NCBI RefSeq assembly: GCF_019679435.2
Contig: NZ_CP139781.1
Coordinates: forward strand, 5,452,001 to 5,516,000
Direction of reading: 5' to 3'
Origin: Actomonas aquatica
Lineage (GTDB): Bacteria; Verrucomicrobiota; Verrucomicrobiia; Opitutales; Opitutaceae
DNA: 64,000 bases
The number at the start of each line of letters is the position of its first letter. The stretch's first letter is position 1. Positions 38,997 through 47,779 of the stretch are shown piece after piece. A model generated the notes under the pieces. That model did not search any database, had not been told where the DNA came from, and saw nothing but the letters and a program-made list of their open reading frames with translations. Both the position numbers and the translations under genes were made by a program.

Positions 38997-39872
38997 ATGA
39001 AAGCTTCCATGCGCGTCCTACCCCGTATCTTGGCGCTGGTGTCCCTGATCCTTTCTGGCCGGAGTGAACTGTGGGCCCGCAAAGATTATATCGTGGTCTC
39101 GTCCCGTGCTTCGGTCGGATACGAGCACACCCTGCCCGATGGGTCGCTGCGACCGGAGTCGTATGTGTTCATGGAGGGCGATCGGCTGGGAGCGACCAGA
39201 GACAAGTCACTCGCGCCGACGGAGTTTCAGGGCCTGCTCGAATCGCTCGCGCCCGCCCTCGCCAAACGGGAGTATTGGCCGGCGACCGTCGCCACGGAAG
39301 CCGACTTGCTGATCGTGGTGCACTGGGGGGAAACCGAAGTGTATGAGGACCCGGTGCGGGACATTGAGATGGAGGCGTTGAATGGCGCGTTGAACACTTT
39401 CAACACCACGATCTCCGACTTTGGCATCGCGGATCCGGGACGCATCAACGAGCTGATGGCTTCACAGGGGCTGTCCCAGCGATTTGTCGCCGATAGCGCC
39501 CGGCGCAATGCCGAGCTGCTGGGTTACAAGGAAGCCATCATGCGCGCGGAGCAGGAATTCATCCCCAGTGTGGATGAGATCACCATGAAGTCGGAGTTGG
39601 GCGAGCCGCGTTATTTTGTGGTGCTGTCCGCGTGGGACTACACCGCGATACGGCGGGGAGAGCGTCCGCGACTGTTGTGGGTTTCGCGCATGAATACGCG
39701 ATCGGCCGGACTCAATTTCCGACTCGCCCGCGAATTGTTGATCGCGCAGGCCGCGCCGAAGTTCGGTGAGCAAGTGGACGGTCTGGTGCGGGTGCGCGTG
39801 AAGACGGGCTTCGGTCACGGCGAGGTGGAGATCGGCGAAACCAAGGTGGTGGAAGAAGTGGCGCCGCAGTGA
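38997..39872 (+). CDS. Exported protein of unknown family, tandem paralogue 2
   Basis: 291 residues with a cleavable-looking signal (MRVLPRILALVSLILSGRSE). It is collinear with the previous gene's product after the leader: SLRPESYVFMEGD, the shared DLLIVVHWGETEVYEDPV, RRNAELLGYKEAI, RYFVVLSAWDYTAIR, and a shared end EVEIGETKVVEE. The two copies differ most in the leader, in the central linker and in the last residues. The invariant HWGETEVYEDP segment is the likely functional core. No known family comes to mind. Confidence 0.8.
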   Translation: MKASMRVLPRILALVSLILSGRSELWARKDYIVVSSRASVGYEHTLPDGSLRPESYVFMEGDRLGATRDKSLAPTEFQGLLESLAPALAKREYWPATVATEADLLIVVHWGETEVYEDPVRDIEMEALNGALNTFNTTISDFGIADPGRINELMASQGLSQRFVADSARRNAELLGYKEAIMRAEQEFIPSVDEITMKSELGEPRYFVVLSAWDYTAIRRGERPRLLWVSRMNTRSAGLNFRLARELLIAQAAPKFGEQVDGLVRVRVKTGFGHGEVEIGETKVVEEVAPQ

Positions 39873-39935
39873 GGCGCAGGGGAGCGCGAGAGGATCTACG
39901 ACTGCTGAATCACTGCCCAGGAACGGAGATGTAGC

Positions 39936-40011
39936 CGCGGGCGTGTCGCCCGCGTAGCGACGGACGGGATATCAGGCTGAGAGGCATAGGGGAGCGGCCG
40001 ACACGGCCGCT
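39936..40011. repeat. Two short palindromes between tandem paralogue 2 and plsC
   Basis: CGCGGGCG/CGCCCGCG (39936-39943/39947-39954) and AGCGGCCG/CGGCCGCT (39993-40000/40004-40011), each with a 3-bp loop. They lie between convergent genes. Neither has a T-run, so they look like REP-type elements rather than standard terminators. Confidence 0.55.
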
Positions 40012-40041
40012 GCTACACTCGGACGACGGCACAACCCGCAT

Positions 40042-40701
40042 TCACACCACCACCACGGGTGGGCGGGGGAGGGAGGCGATGCGCGCCATGATGCGTTCGC
40101 TGGCGACTTGGTAACGTTCCTTGCCGGCCGCTTGGTCATCAAATTCGGCGAGAGGCATGAGCTGCCCAAAAACGATATCAACGGGCACGCCGGGGTGCAT
40201 GCGTTTGCCGCGGCCCCACGCTTGGTGCGAGTTGAAGATGCGCACGGGCACGACGGGCACGCGGGCTTTGCAGGCGATCATGCCTACGCCGGATTTGGGC
40301 GTCTGCAACTCGCCGTCGGGGGAGCGGGTGCCTTCGGGGAAGAGGATGAGCGGGCGACCTTCCTTGAGGGTCTTCAACACGCGTTTGATGGCCGAGACAT
40401 CGGAGCCGCCATCGCGGTCGACGGGGATGGCGTTGGCTTGATCCATCCACCAGCTGGCCATGCCGCCTTTCCAGAGAGTCTTGCGGGCAAAGAAGGCGAT
40501 CTGGCGCGGCACCTGACTGCCGATGCCGGGCGGATCGAGGTGGCTGGCGTGGTTGGCGGCGAAGAGGAAACCGCCGGTGGCGGGGATGTTTTCCAAACCC
40601 GCGACCTCGCCGCGAAACATGATGCTGTAGAGCGTCTTGAAGGCGTAGTGGGAAATCCCATACACCGGCGACATGTTGACCTGGGGAAAGGCCTGGCTCA
40701 T
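40042..40701 (-). CDS. plsC: 1-acyl-sn-glycerol-3-phosphate acyltransferase
   Basis: 219 residues from the ATG at 40701, which overlaps the cmk stop (ATGA). The acyltransferase motif I HASHLDP has the H-x4-D catalytic pair (His51, Asp56). Motif III FPEGTRSPDG (121-130) binds the glycerol-phosphate, and motif IV VPVVPVRI follows. It acylates lysophosphatidate to phosphatidate. It is the last gene of the tyrA-aroA-cmk-plsC operon. Confidence 0.93.
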   Translation of the reverse strand: MSQAFPQVNMSPVYGISHYAFKTLYSIMFRGEVAGLENIPATGGFLFAANHASHLDPPGIGSQVPRQIAFFARKTLWKGGMASWWMDQANAIPVDRDGGSDVSAIKRVLKTLKEGRPLILFPEGTRSPDGELQTPKSGVGMIACKARVPVVPVRIFNSHQAWGRGKRMHPGVPVDIVFGQLMPLAEFDDQAAGKERYQVASERIMARIASLPRPPVVVV

Positions 40702-41375
40702 GCGACCGGGCCCAGGCGGGCGGAGAGGTGTTCGGAGAGCAGATCGACGACCTCGGGCAGGGTGAGGTGGGTGCTGTCGATATCGGTTGCGCCGTCGGGG
40801 CAGGCGAGCGGGGCGGTCTTGCGCGAGGCGTCGAGGCGATCGCGCTCGGTGATGGAATCGGTCTGGCCCTCGGCGGCGCGGCGGCGGGCGCGCTCGACCG
40901 GATCGGCGTGGAGGAAGAAGCGGAAATCGGCGTCGGGAAAGATGACCGAACCGATGTCGCGGCCTTCCATGACGAGTCCGCGGAAGCCGTGGTCGCGGGC
41001 GACCTGGGCCTGACCGCGTTGGTAGTCGAGCAGGGCCTGGCGCAGCTGCGGCACGGCGGCGAAGTGGGAGACGTTGGCGTTGACCTCGGGGGTGCGGATC
41101 TCGGCGTCGGGCACGACGCGGCCATTGATCTTCATCTGCGCGCGGCGGCCTTCCACGCTGGTCTCCAGCGGCAGGGCCTGGGCGGCGATGGCGATGCCGG
41201 CTTCGTCGCCGGCAGCGAGACCGGTGCGGAGTAACTCGGCGGTCATCGTGCGATAGAAGGAACCGGTATCGACGTGCAGCAGGTTGAAGCGCTCGCTGAG
41301 GGCGCGGGACGTCGAGGATTTGCCGGAAGCGGCGCCGCCATCGATGGCGACAATGATGAACGAGTCGTCGGTCAC
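40698..41375 (-). CDS. cmk: Cytidylate kinase
   Basis: 225 residues from a GTG at 41375 that overlaps the aroA stop (GTGA). The P-loop is DGGAASGKSS (12-21), the CMP-binding segment is LLHVDTGSFYR, and the conserved DGRDIGSVIFPDA-type motif appears as MEGRDIGSVIFPDA. It phosphorylates CMP and dCMP. The 4-bp overlaps on both sides indicate tight translational coupling within the operon. Confidence 0.94.
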   Translation of the reverse strand: MTDDSFIIVAIDGGAASGKSSTSRALSERFNLLHVDTGSFYRTMTAELLRTGLAAGDEAGIAIAAQALPLETSVEGRRAQMKINGRVVPDAEIRTPEVNANVSHFAAVPQLRQALLDYQRGQAQVARDHGFRGLVMEGRDIGSVIFPDADFRFFLHADPVERARRRAAEGQTDSITERDRLDASRKTAPLACPDGATDIDSTHLTLPEVVDLLSEHLSARLGPVA

Positions 41376-42691
41376 TTGGAGGAGGATTTTTCGCGCACGG
41401 ATGCCAGCAACTCAAAAAAGTGCGGGAAGGTTTTGGCGCAGACGCCGGGTTGGGCGATGGAGAGCCAGGGGCGGCCGTCGCCGTGCAGGTCGTGGCAGCC
41501 GAGGATGGCAAAACTCATGGCGAAACGATGGTCGCCGTAGGTCTCGATGGTTTGGCCGGCTTTGAGCGGGCGCGGGGTGATGGTGAGGCTGTCTTCTTCC
41601 TCGATGACGTCCTGCCCGAGGCGGCGCAGTTCGGTGGCCATGCCGGCGACCCGATCGGTTTCCTGGTGACGGGTGTGGGCGAGGCCGGTGAGGCGGGTGG
41701 GGCCGTTGAGCAGCGGCGTGATGGCGGCGAGGCTGAGAAAGGTGTCGGAGATCTCGCGGAAGTCTTCGTCGAGCAAGGTGCCGGCGGGGCGGGCGATAAC
41801 GCGTTGCAATACCTCGGCGTAAGCGGCGTCGCCCTGCAGGCCGGAGCCGGGCGGACGCAGGCCGGGAAGGGCGAGTTCACCGCCGACGACGAAGGGCAGG
41901 GTTTGCCAGTAGGAGGCGGCGGTGGCGTCGGGTTCGATGGCGTGTTCGGCGGGCGGAGCGTAGGCGGTCGGCGATACGGTGAAGTGACCGTCGACCGCGG
42001 GCGCGAGCTCGACGCCAAACTCGGCCATGAGGCGGCGGGTCATCTCAACAAAGGTCCAGCGGACCTGGCCGATGAGTTGGATGTCGATCGGGGCGGACGC
42101 GGTGGGTGCGACCATGAGCAGCGCGGAGAGGAGTTGGCTGCTGGCGGAGGCGTCGAGCTCGATGGCTCCACCGGAGAGGCCGCGGGCGTGGATCTCGAGC
42201 GGGAAGAAACCCTCCTCGCCCGGGCAACGCACGTCGGCGCCGAGGGTGCGGAGCGCATCGATGAGGCCGGCCATGGGGCGTTTGCGCATCTGCTCGACGC
42301 CATCGAGGCGGTAGATGCCGCGGGGCGCGGCGGCACAGAGGGCGGTGAGGAAGCGGGCGGCGGTGCCGGCGAGGCCGACGAAGAGGTCGACGGGGGCGGT
42401 CGATTGAAAGAGTTGGTCCTGATTGGAGACGCGCAGGGTGCAGGCGGCTTCGTCGGCTTCTACGGCGCAACCGAGGGCGCGCAGGGCGGCGGCCATGAGC
42501 CGGGTGTCTTCACTGAAGAGGGCGCCGCTGAGGGTGAGCGGAGTGCGGCCGAGGGCGGCGAGCAGCAGGGCGCGGTTGGTGAGGCTTTTGGAGCCGGGCA
42601 GGAGCACCTCACCGCGGGCCGGGGCGGTGAAGGGCGTGATCGGCAGCAGGTCGGGCAGCACCAAGGACGAGGTCGCGGGGGAGTTTGTCAC
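41372..42691 (-). CDS. aroA: 3-phosphoshikimate 1-carboxyvinyltransferase (EPSP synthase)
   Basis: 439 residues. The frame is open far upstream into tyrA, but the protein-like part begins at a GTG at 42691, 25 bp after the tyrA stop. The shikimate-phosphate site LPGSKSLTNRA has Lys35, Ser36 and Arg40. Later come LFVGLAGTAARFLTAL (the usual GNAGTxxR appears as GLAGTAAR), DGVEQMRKRPM, ELDASASSQLLSALL and GDHRFAMSFAIL. It makes EPSP in aromatic amino acid synthesis. Confidence 0.93.
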   Translation of the reverse strand: MTNSPATSSLVLPDLLPITPFTAPARGEVLLPGSKSLTNRALLLAALGRTPLTLSGALFSEDTRLMAAALRALGCAVEADEAACTLRVSNQDQLFQSTAPVDLFVGLAGTAARFLTALCAAAPRGIYRLDGVEQMRKRPMAGLIDALRTLGADVRCPGEEGFFPLEIHARGLSGGAIELDASASSQLLSALLMVAPTASAPIDIQLIGQVRWTFVEMTRRLMAEFGVELAPAVDGHFTVSPTAYAPPAEHAIEPDATAASYWQTLPFVVGGELALPGLRPPGSGLQGDAAYAEVLQRVIARPAGTLLDEDFREISDTFLSLAAITPLLNGPTRLTGLAHTRHQETDRVAGMATELRRLGQDVIEEEDSLTITPRPLKAGQTIETYGDHRFAMSFAILGCHDLHGDGRPWLSIAQPGVCAKTFPHFFELLASVREKSSSK

Positions 42692-42716
42692 GTAATACGT
42701 TACAAGTTGGGTTGGG

Positions 42717-43571
42717 TCAGGAGAGGGAGTCGCGCCAGGTTTTGCCGCGTTCGAGGCGGGCGCGGAGGTCGGTCCAGTCGCGGTTGGCGAGGGCGGCTTT
42801 GAAGTGATGCAACTCGTCTTCGCAGGCGGAGAGGGCGCGGAGGATCTCGTCGCGGTTCTGTTGGAGAATATCGATCCACATGGTGGCGTCGGAGGCGGCG
42901 ATGCGGGTCGTGTCGCGCAGGCCGTTGCCCGCGAGGTGGGACCAGTTGGCGGGCTTGGAGCCGAGCACGTTGCCGAGGCTGGTGGCGACGACTTGGGGGA
43001 GGTGGCTGATGTGGGCGACGATCTCGTCGTGTTGGTCGGGGGCGACGGTGACGACTTCGCTGCCGAGGTCGCGCCAGAAGCGCACGAGGGCGGTGAGCCG
43101 GGCCTCGTCGGGGGCGTCGTGCGGGGTGACAAAACAGGTGCGGCCGGCGAAGAGTTCCGGGTCGCCGTTTTGCCAGCCGGTAAGGGCGCCGCCAGCCATG
43201 GGATGGGAGCCGATGAAGGTGGCGCCGGTGGCGCTGGCGGCGAGGGTGGTGGTGCCGTGGCGGCAGATCTCGGCTTTGACGCTGCCGACATCGGTGAGGG
43301 TGGCGGAGGCGGCAAGGTGCGGCGCGATGCGTTCGACGAGCTCGGCGATGCGGGTGACGGGCGGGGCGAGGACGACGAGGTCGGCGTCGGCCACGGCGGC
43401 CTCGGGCGTATCGGCGACGGCGTCGCACCACGGTTGTTCGGCGAGGGCGAGACGCACTTCGGGGCGACGGGCCCAGATCACGATGCGCTGAGCGGCACCG
43501 CGGGCCCGCGCCGCTTGGGCGACGGAACCGCCGAGGAGGCCGGGAGCGAGAATGGCGAGCGTGTTGACCAC
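42717..43571 (-). CDS. tyrA: Prephenate dehydrogenase
   Basis: 284 residues. The NAD-binding start is LAILAPGLLGGSVAQAAR, where the first glycine of the usual GxGLxGGS loop is alanine. Later motifs are DADLVVLAPPVTRI, TDVGSVKAEIC, FIGSHPMAGG, and SHLPQVVATSLGNVLG with the catalytic-region HxPH-type pattern. It converts prephenate to 4-hydroxyphenylpyruvate for tyrosine. It is the first gene of the operon that continues with aroA, cmk and plsC. Confidence 0.92.
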   Translation of the reverse strand: MVNTLAILAPGLLGGSVAQAARARGAAQRIVIWARRPEVRLALAEQPWCDAVADTPEAAVADADLVVLAPPVTRIAELVERIAPHLAASATLTDVGSVKAEICRHGTTTLAASATGATFIGSHPMAGGALTGWQNGDPELFAGRTCFVTPHDAPDEARLTALVRFWRDLGSEVVTVAPDQHDEIVAHISHLPQVVATSLGNVLGSKPANWSHLAGNGLRDTTRIAASDATMWIDILQQNRDEILRALSACEDELHHFKAALANRDWTDLRARLERGKTWRDSLS

Positions 43572-43684
43572 AAGAGGGGTGAAACGGACCGGGGGAGGGT
43601 TTGTCGAGCCCCCTTGCCGGGAGGGACAAATCGGGGCGGGTGGTCATTGATTTTTGGCATGGGCTTGGCTTGGGTCGGCGGCTC

Positions 43685-45439
43685 ATGCCCTACGTGCAGC
43701 GAAAACGGATCCGCTACCGGGTGAAGGAGCGTCTTGGTCGACCCTTGGCGGTGCTGGCGGGCGGGCTGGTGCTGGCGGCGTTTTGGCTGTGGCTCAGCTC
43801 GCTGGGGCCACACATGCAGACGGATCAACCGAAGCCGTCGCGCTCGGAAAAGGCGATGATGGCGGCGCAGGAAAAATCGGTGGCGCAGGTGCTGGCGCGG
43901 GCGGCGGACTTGGCGGGGGATGGAGCGGTGCAAGCTTTGATGGAAGCCAAGGCGCTGCAGGAAGAAATTGTGGCGGGGCCGGCGACCACGCAGGCGGCGG
44001 TGCGACGACTGGCGGAGATTGAGAGGGAATTGGCCGAAGCCCAGGCGCAGGTCTGGGAAACCGCGGTGCTTCGAGCCGTGGCGGACGCGGAGGCGGCGGA
44101 GGAGGCGGGGCGCACGGCCGAGGCGGAGGAACGCTGGCAGGAAGCCCTGGCGGCGCAGGAGGAAATCAACCGGTCGGCGGCGAGTGCGGGGGCGAAGGAT
44201 TTCGGCCGGGCTTCGCGGCTGGCCAAACGATTGGCGGAGCTCAAGGCGGGGCCCCTCGCCGCCGAAGTGACGGCGGCGATCGCGGCGGCGCGGCAGGCGG
44301 TCGCGGCAGAGGATTGGGCGCTCGCCTTGGCGGGCTACACTGCGGCGCGGGCGGGGCAGGCGCGGCTGAATGAGGAGTATTCAACCACACGATACGCCGA
44401 CACTCTGCAGCTCGGTCGCATTGAGAAGGAAATAGCTTCGTTGGACGCGGCGGGAGTGGCGGCGGATGCGGAAGCGCTGGCGAGCGAGGGGGATGCCGCG
44501 ATGGAGGCGGGTGACTACGTGGCGGCGGCGGCGGCTTACGCGCAGGCTCGGGCGGTGCAGGTGCGGTTGAACGAAGAGTTTGGGCGAAGCCGTTTTGTGT
44601 CCGCCGAGCGGGTGGAGCAGTTGGAGGTGCGGCGGCAAACAGCGGCCTCGATTCCGCGGGTAGCGCAGCTGCACGCATGGGAAGCGCAGATCGCGGCGAA
44701 CCTGGCGCGGCGCGAAGTGGGCGCGGCCCGGGCGCTGATCGCCATGGCGGCGGTGGAGGTGGGACACCTGTTTGATGAGCTGTCGCGCAGTGAACGACTG
44801 GATCCGGAGTTGCGGTTGCGGCTCTCTTATTTGGAGGCGCAGCAGGAGCGATTGAGCGAAGTGCAGGATGCGGTGATGGAGCGGTTTCGGCCCTTGCCGG
44901 GGGTGGGGGAGTTGTGGTTGCTGCAGACGGAGGTGCCGCAGTCGCTCTACCTGCAGGTGATGCGCACCAATCCGAGCCGGCAGATGGGGCGCGAGTATGC
45001 GGTCGATTCGGTGAATTGGTTTGAGGCGCAGCAGTTTTGTCAGCGGCTCGGCTGGCTGCTTGGGCGGCGGGTGCGGCTGCCGACGGAGGATGAGTTTCGC
45101 ATCGCGGTGGGGGGCGGGACCCAGGCGGCGGCACTGGCGGCGGCGTTGGAGTTCTCGGCGGACGCGAAGGGGAGTCGACCGATGGCAGCAGGGGAGCCAA
45201 ACGCAGGTGGGTTTTTCGATCTGGTAGGCAATCTGGCCGAATGGATCGAGGCCCCGGAGGACGCGGGTGACGCGGAGCAGGGGGCGCTGATCGGCGGCAG
45301 TTACCTGGACCTGCCGGAGTCGTTGGCGCGATTGTCGAAAACGACGGTGCCCCGCTCGGAGCGAGCGAGGCACATCGGTTTCAGAGTGGTGGTGGAGATG
45401 ACGGAGCGCGAGGAGCGCGGCGCGCCGGATCTGCGCTGA
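43685..45439 (+). CDS. Membrane-anchored repeat protein with C-terminal FGE-sulfatase-like domain
   Basis: 584 residues from ATG 43685. A transmembrane helix (LAVLAGGLVLAAFWLWLSSL, 21-40) anchors a large domain with four copies of a roughly 54-65 residue helical unit, at about 68-119, 133-186, 200-253 and 262-315. Each has an A-rich helix, then LQEEI, AQEEIN or RLNEE, then a basic/aromatic turn and RxxxIE. Residues about 405-575 form a formylglycine-generating-enzyme-like fold: TEVPQSLYLQVMRTNPS, DSVNWFEAQQFCQRLGW, VRLPTEDEFRIAVGG, FDLVGNLAEWIE, IGGSY, HIGFRVVVE. FGE-like domains often act as binding modules without catalysis, and I do not see the catalytic cysteine pair. Function unknown. 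Confidence 0.85.
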   Translation: MPYVQRKRIRYRVKERLGRPLAVLAGGLVLAAFWLWLSSLGPHMQTDQPKPSRSEKAMMAAQEKSVAQVLARAADLAGDGAVQALMEAKALQEEIVAGPATTQAAVRRLAEIERELAEAQAQVWETAVLRAVADAEAAEEAGRTAEAEERWQEALAAQEEINRSAASAGAKDFGRASRLAKRLAELKAGPLAAEVTAAIAAARQAVAAEDWALALAGYTAARAGQARLNEEYSTTRYADTLQLGRIEKEIASLDAAGVAADAEALASEGDAAMEAGDYVAAAAAYAQARAVQVRLNEEFGRSRFVSAERVEQLEVRRQTAASIPRVAQLHAWEAQIAANLARREVGAARALIAMAAVEVGHLFDELSRSERLDPELRLRLSYLEAQQERLSEVQDAVMERFRPLPGVGELWLLQTEVPQSLYLQVMRTNPSRQMGREYAVDSVNWFEAQQFCQRLGWLLGRRVRLPTEDEFRIAVGGGTQAAALAAALEFSADAKGSRPMAAGEPNAGGFFDLVGNLAEWIEAPEDAGDAEQGALIGGSYLDLPESLARLSKTTVPRSERARHIGFRVVVEMTEREERGAPDLR

Positions 45440-45446
45440 GAGGTTT

Positions 45447-45860
45447 CTAGACGCCGCCGAGTTTCAGGATGCGGTCGAATTCGGTTTTGCGCAGGGGCAT
45501 GACTGAGAGGCGGCTCTGTTTGATGAGGGCGATCTCGGCGAGGCGGGAATCGTTTTTGATCTGCTCGAGGGTCACGGGTTGGGGCAGGGTGGTCTGCGCT
45601 TCCAATTCGACGGCCACCCAACGTTCGTCGTCGGTGGTGGGGTCGGGATAGGCTTCGCGGGAAACGGTGGCGATACCTTGGACTTCCTTGAGGCTCACGC
45701 TGGCGTAGAAGAGCACTTTGTCGCCGGCGCGCATGGTTTTGAGATTGTTGCGCGCTTGGTAGTTGCGCACGCCATCCCAGTCGGTGCGACGGTCCTTGAG
45801 AAGGTCCTGCCACGAATACTTTTCGGGTTCCTGTTTAACGAGCCAGTATTGGGTTGTCAT
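45447..45860 (-). CDS. EVE-domain protein
   Basis: 137 residues, an entire EVE (PUA-like) domain: YWLVKQEPEKYSWQDLLKDR, WDGVRNYQARNNLKTMRAGD, VLFYASVSLKEVQGIATVSR, and ERWVAVELEAQTTLPQPVTL. EVE domains bind modified bases or RNA; THYN1 is the eukaryotic relative. The aromatic cage residues (W, Y, F) of the fold are present. It is convergent with the FGE-like gene, 7 bp apart, and stands alone. It does not sit with the methylase at the left of the window. Confidence 0.9.
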   Translation of the reverse strand: MTTQYWLVKQEPEKYSWQDLLKDRRTDWDGVRNYQARNNLKTMRAGDKVLFYASVSLKEVQGIATVSREAYPDPTTDDERWVAVELEAQTTLPQPVTLEQIKNDSRLAEIALIKQSRLSVMPLRKTEFDRILKLGGV

Positions 45861-45971
45861 GAGAAAGTGGGGACAGTGTTCTGAACCGCCCAGTAGGCAC
45901 GGTTGGCCCGCTCAGGTCAAACTTGGGCGAGTGTTGGAGAATCCGCGCCAATTGGTTTCGCTCCTGACAAC

Positions 45972-46979
45972 ATGCATCGCACCCTACTGCCGATTCGGAT
46001 CGTGTTTATCTCGCTGTGTGCCGCAGCGGGATGGCTGGTGTGTTACTCGGTGCGGGAATGGGATGAGTATCGGATCATCGGCATCTTCATCGGTATGCTC
46101 ATCGGCGTGCTGGTGGTGTTGGTGGACCTGATGCTGAAGGGGTTTTCGCTGCGCGGTTTGTCGGCGTTGACCTTCGGTTTGGCGGTGGGATCGGTGATCT
46201 CATATCTGATCGGCACCTCACCGTTGTTTGTGCGGGGGGACGAACAGATCATCTACCTGTCGCGGCTGACGTTGTTTCTGGTCGTTACCTATGTGTGCAC
46301 GGTGATCGCGCTGCGCGGTAAGGATGAGTTCAACCTGGTGATCCCGTATGTGCGGTTTGTGCCGCATGAAGTGGATGTCCCGCTGATCGTGGTGGACACC
46401 AGTGCGCTGATCGATGGCCGCATTGGTCGCATCTGCGAAACCGGTTTTTTGGGCGGTGGTCTGGTGATCCCGCGCTTCGTGCTGGAGGAGCTGCAGCGGG
46501 TGGCCGACTCGAGTGATCCGGGACGGCAGGCTCGCGGACGCCGCGGCTTGGAGGTGTTGGGCGCGCTGCGTCGGATCAAACAGCTCGACCTACGCATTCA
46601 TGAGAGTGAGGCGCGCACCGAGGAGGTGGAGGCCAAGCTCGTGTTTTTGGCCCAGTCGATGAAAGCCAAGCTGCTCACGACTGACTACAACCTGGCCAAG
46701 ATGGCGGAGTTTCACGGGGTGCCGTGGCTGAACCTCAACGCGCTGGCGAAGTCCATCCGCCGGGAGCTGCTGGTCGGCGAGACCGTTGAAATCGATTTGG
46801 TGAAAGGCGGCCGGGAGGAGCACCAAGGCGTCGGTTACATCGAGGACGGCTCGATGGTGGTGGTGGAGGAAGCGCGATCCCTGGTGGGCACGCGAGTGCT
46901 GGCGCGGGTCACGAGTATTTTGCCCTCGGCAGGCGGGAAATTGATTTTCGCTCGGCTGACGGGTCCGAGCGAAGGTTGA
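45972..46979 (+). CDS. PIN-TRAM domain membrane protein (YacL-like)
   Basis: 335 residues from ATG 45972 (MHRTLLPIRIVFISLCAAAG). Four transmembrane helices fill residues 5-125. A PIN nuclease domain follows, with VVDTSALIDGRIG near 140, VIPRFVLEELQRVAD, and LLTTDYNLAKMAEFHGV carrying the late Asp. A TRAM RNA-binding domain ends the protein (EHQGVGYIEDGSMVVVEEAR, VTSILPSAGGKLIFARL). This is the YacL/PilT-N arrangement. Related proteins are thought to act on RNA at the membrane. Confidence 0.92.
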   Translation: MHRTLLPIRIVFISLCAAAGWLVCYSVREWDEYRIIGIFIGMLIGVLVVLVDLMLKGFSLRGLSALTFGLAVGSVISYLIGTSPLFVRGDEQIIYLSRLTLFLVVTYVCTVIALRGKDEFNLVIPYVRFVPHEVDVPLIVVDTSALIDGRIGRICETGFLGGGLVIPRFVLEELQRVADSSDPGRQARGRRGLEVLGALRRIKQLDLRIHESEARTEEVEAKLVFLAQSMKAKLLTTDYNLAKMAEFHGVPWLNLNALAKSIRRELLVGETVEIDLVKGGREEHQGVGYIEDGSMVVVEEARSLVGTRVLARVTSILPSAGGKLIFARLTGPSEG

Positions 46980-47020
46980 GATCCAGCGGCGGAGGGAAGG
47001 GCGACCGAATCCAGCGGCGC

Positions 47021-47779
47021 TCAGTGGTGACCGATCAGGCGAGAGAGTTCGCTGGCGGCCCCCATGACCTTGGCAGCGATTTCTGGAATGCGGTCGCTGC
47101 TGAAGCGCAGGGTGGCGGCGGTGATGCCCATGGCGGCCACGACTTCGCCTTGGGGACCGACGACCGGCGCCGCCAGGCAACGGACGCCGTGGTTAAACTC
47201 TTCGTCGTCGAGACCGAAGCCACGCATGGCAGTCTCGTCTGCCGCGGCTTCGAGTTCGGCCAGAGTGGTCAGCGATTTTGAGGTGCGCGGTTTGGGGGGG
47301 AAGCGGTTGATGATGTCGCCGATGCGATCGCGATGCAGGAACGCGAGGAAGACCTTGCCGGTGGCGGAGGCGTAGAGGTCGGTGAGGGTGCCCGGACTGG
47401 AAGCGGCGCGCAGGGGGTGGGGGCTGTCGCAGACGGCGGCAATGAGGGAGCGGTCGTCGCAGGGGAGGGCGAGGTGGGCGGTTTCGGCGGTGGTATGGCT
47501 GAGTTTCTCCAGCACGGGAAAAGCGAGATCGCGCAGTTCGGTGTCGGCAAGCGTGCGGCTACCGAGGTGGATCAGCACGGGGCCCAGAAAATAGAGGCCG
47601 TTCTCCCGGCGGAGCAGTCCCTCGGCTTGGAGGGTCGTGGTGATGCGCAGGGCCGTGGTGGACGGGATCCCGAGGGGCTTGGCGAGCTCGGTGATTTTGT
47701 AGCCGCGATTCTCTTGCCCTATAAGTTTTAAAACGCGACAAGCGTTCCGGAGATTAGGAATGATGTATTTATCGTCCAC
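47021..47779 (-). CDS. IclR-family regulator of the pectin locus
   Basis: An IclR-type protein. The N-terminal HTH includes VLKLIGQENRGYKITELAKP and IPSTTALRITTTLQAEGLLR; the effector domain has SPGTLTDLYASATGKVFLAF, ELEAAADETAMRGFGLDDEE and GVRCLAAPVVGPQGEVVAAM. I take the GTG at 47779 as start (about 252 residues, MDDKYIIPNLRNACRVLKL), since IclR proteins usually begin just before the HTH; a TTG at 47818 would add 13 residues but lies in a palindrome. KdgR is an IclR protein that senses 2-keto-3-deoxygluconate and represses pectin genes, and the location beside kduI suggests the same role. Four GTTCA-N4-TGAAC-like sites lie at its start and upstream. Confidence 0.88.
   Translation of the reverse strand: MDDKYIIPNLRNACRVLKLIGQENRGYKITELAKPLGIPSTTALRITTTLQAEGLLRRENGLYFLGPVLIHLGSRTLADTELRDLAFPVLEKLSHTTAETAHLALPCDDRSLIAAVCDSPHPLRAASSPGTLTDLYASATGKVFLAFLHRDRIGDIINRFPPKPRTSKSLTTLAELEAAADETAMRGFGLDDEEFNHGVRCLAAPVVGPQGEVVAAMGITAATLRFSSDRIPEIAAKVMGAASELSRLIGHH

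Noticed and set aside
40702-41511. N-terminal extension of plsC through cmk
   Set aside because: That part is a low-complexity frame over cmk codons; the ATG at 40701 overlapping the cmk stop gives a normal 219-residue PlsC.
42692-43315. N-terminal extension of aroA into tyrA
   Set aside because: The upstream part is proline/alanine/serine-rich sequence antiparallel in frame to tyrA codons; aroA homology begins at the GTG at 42691.
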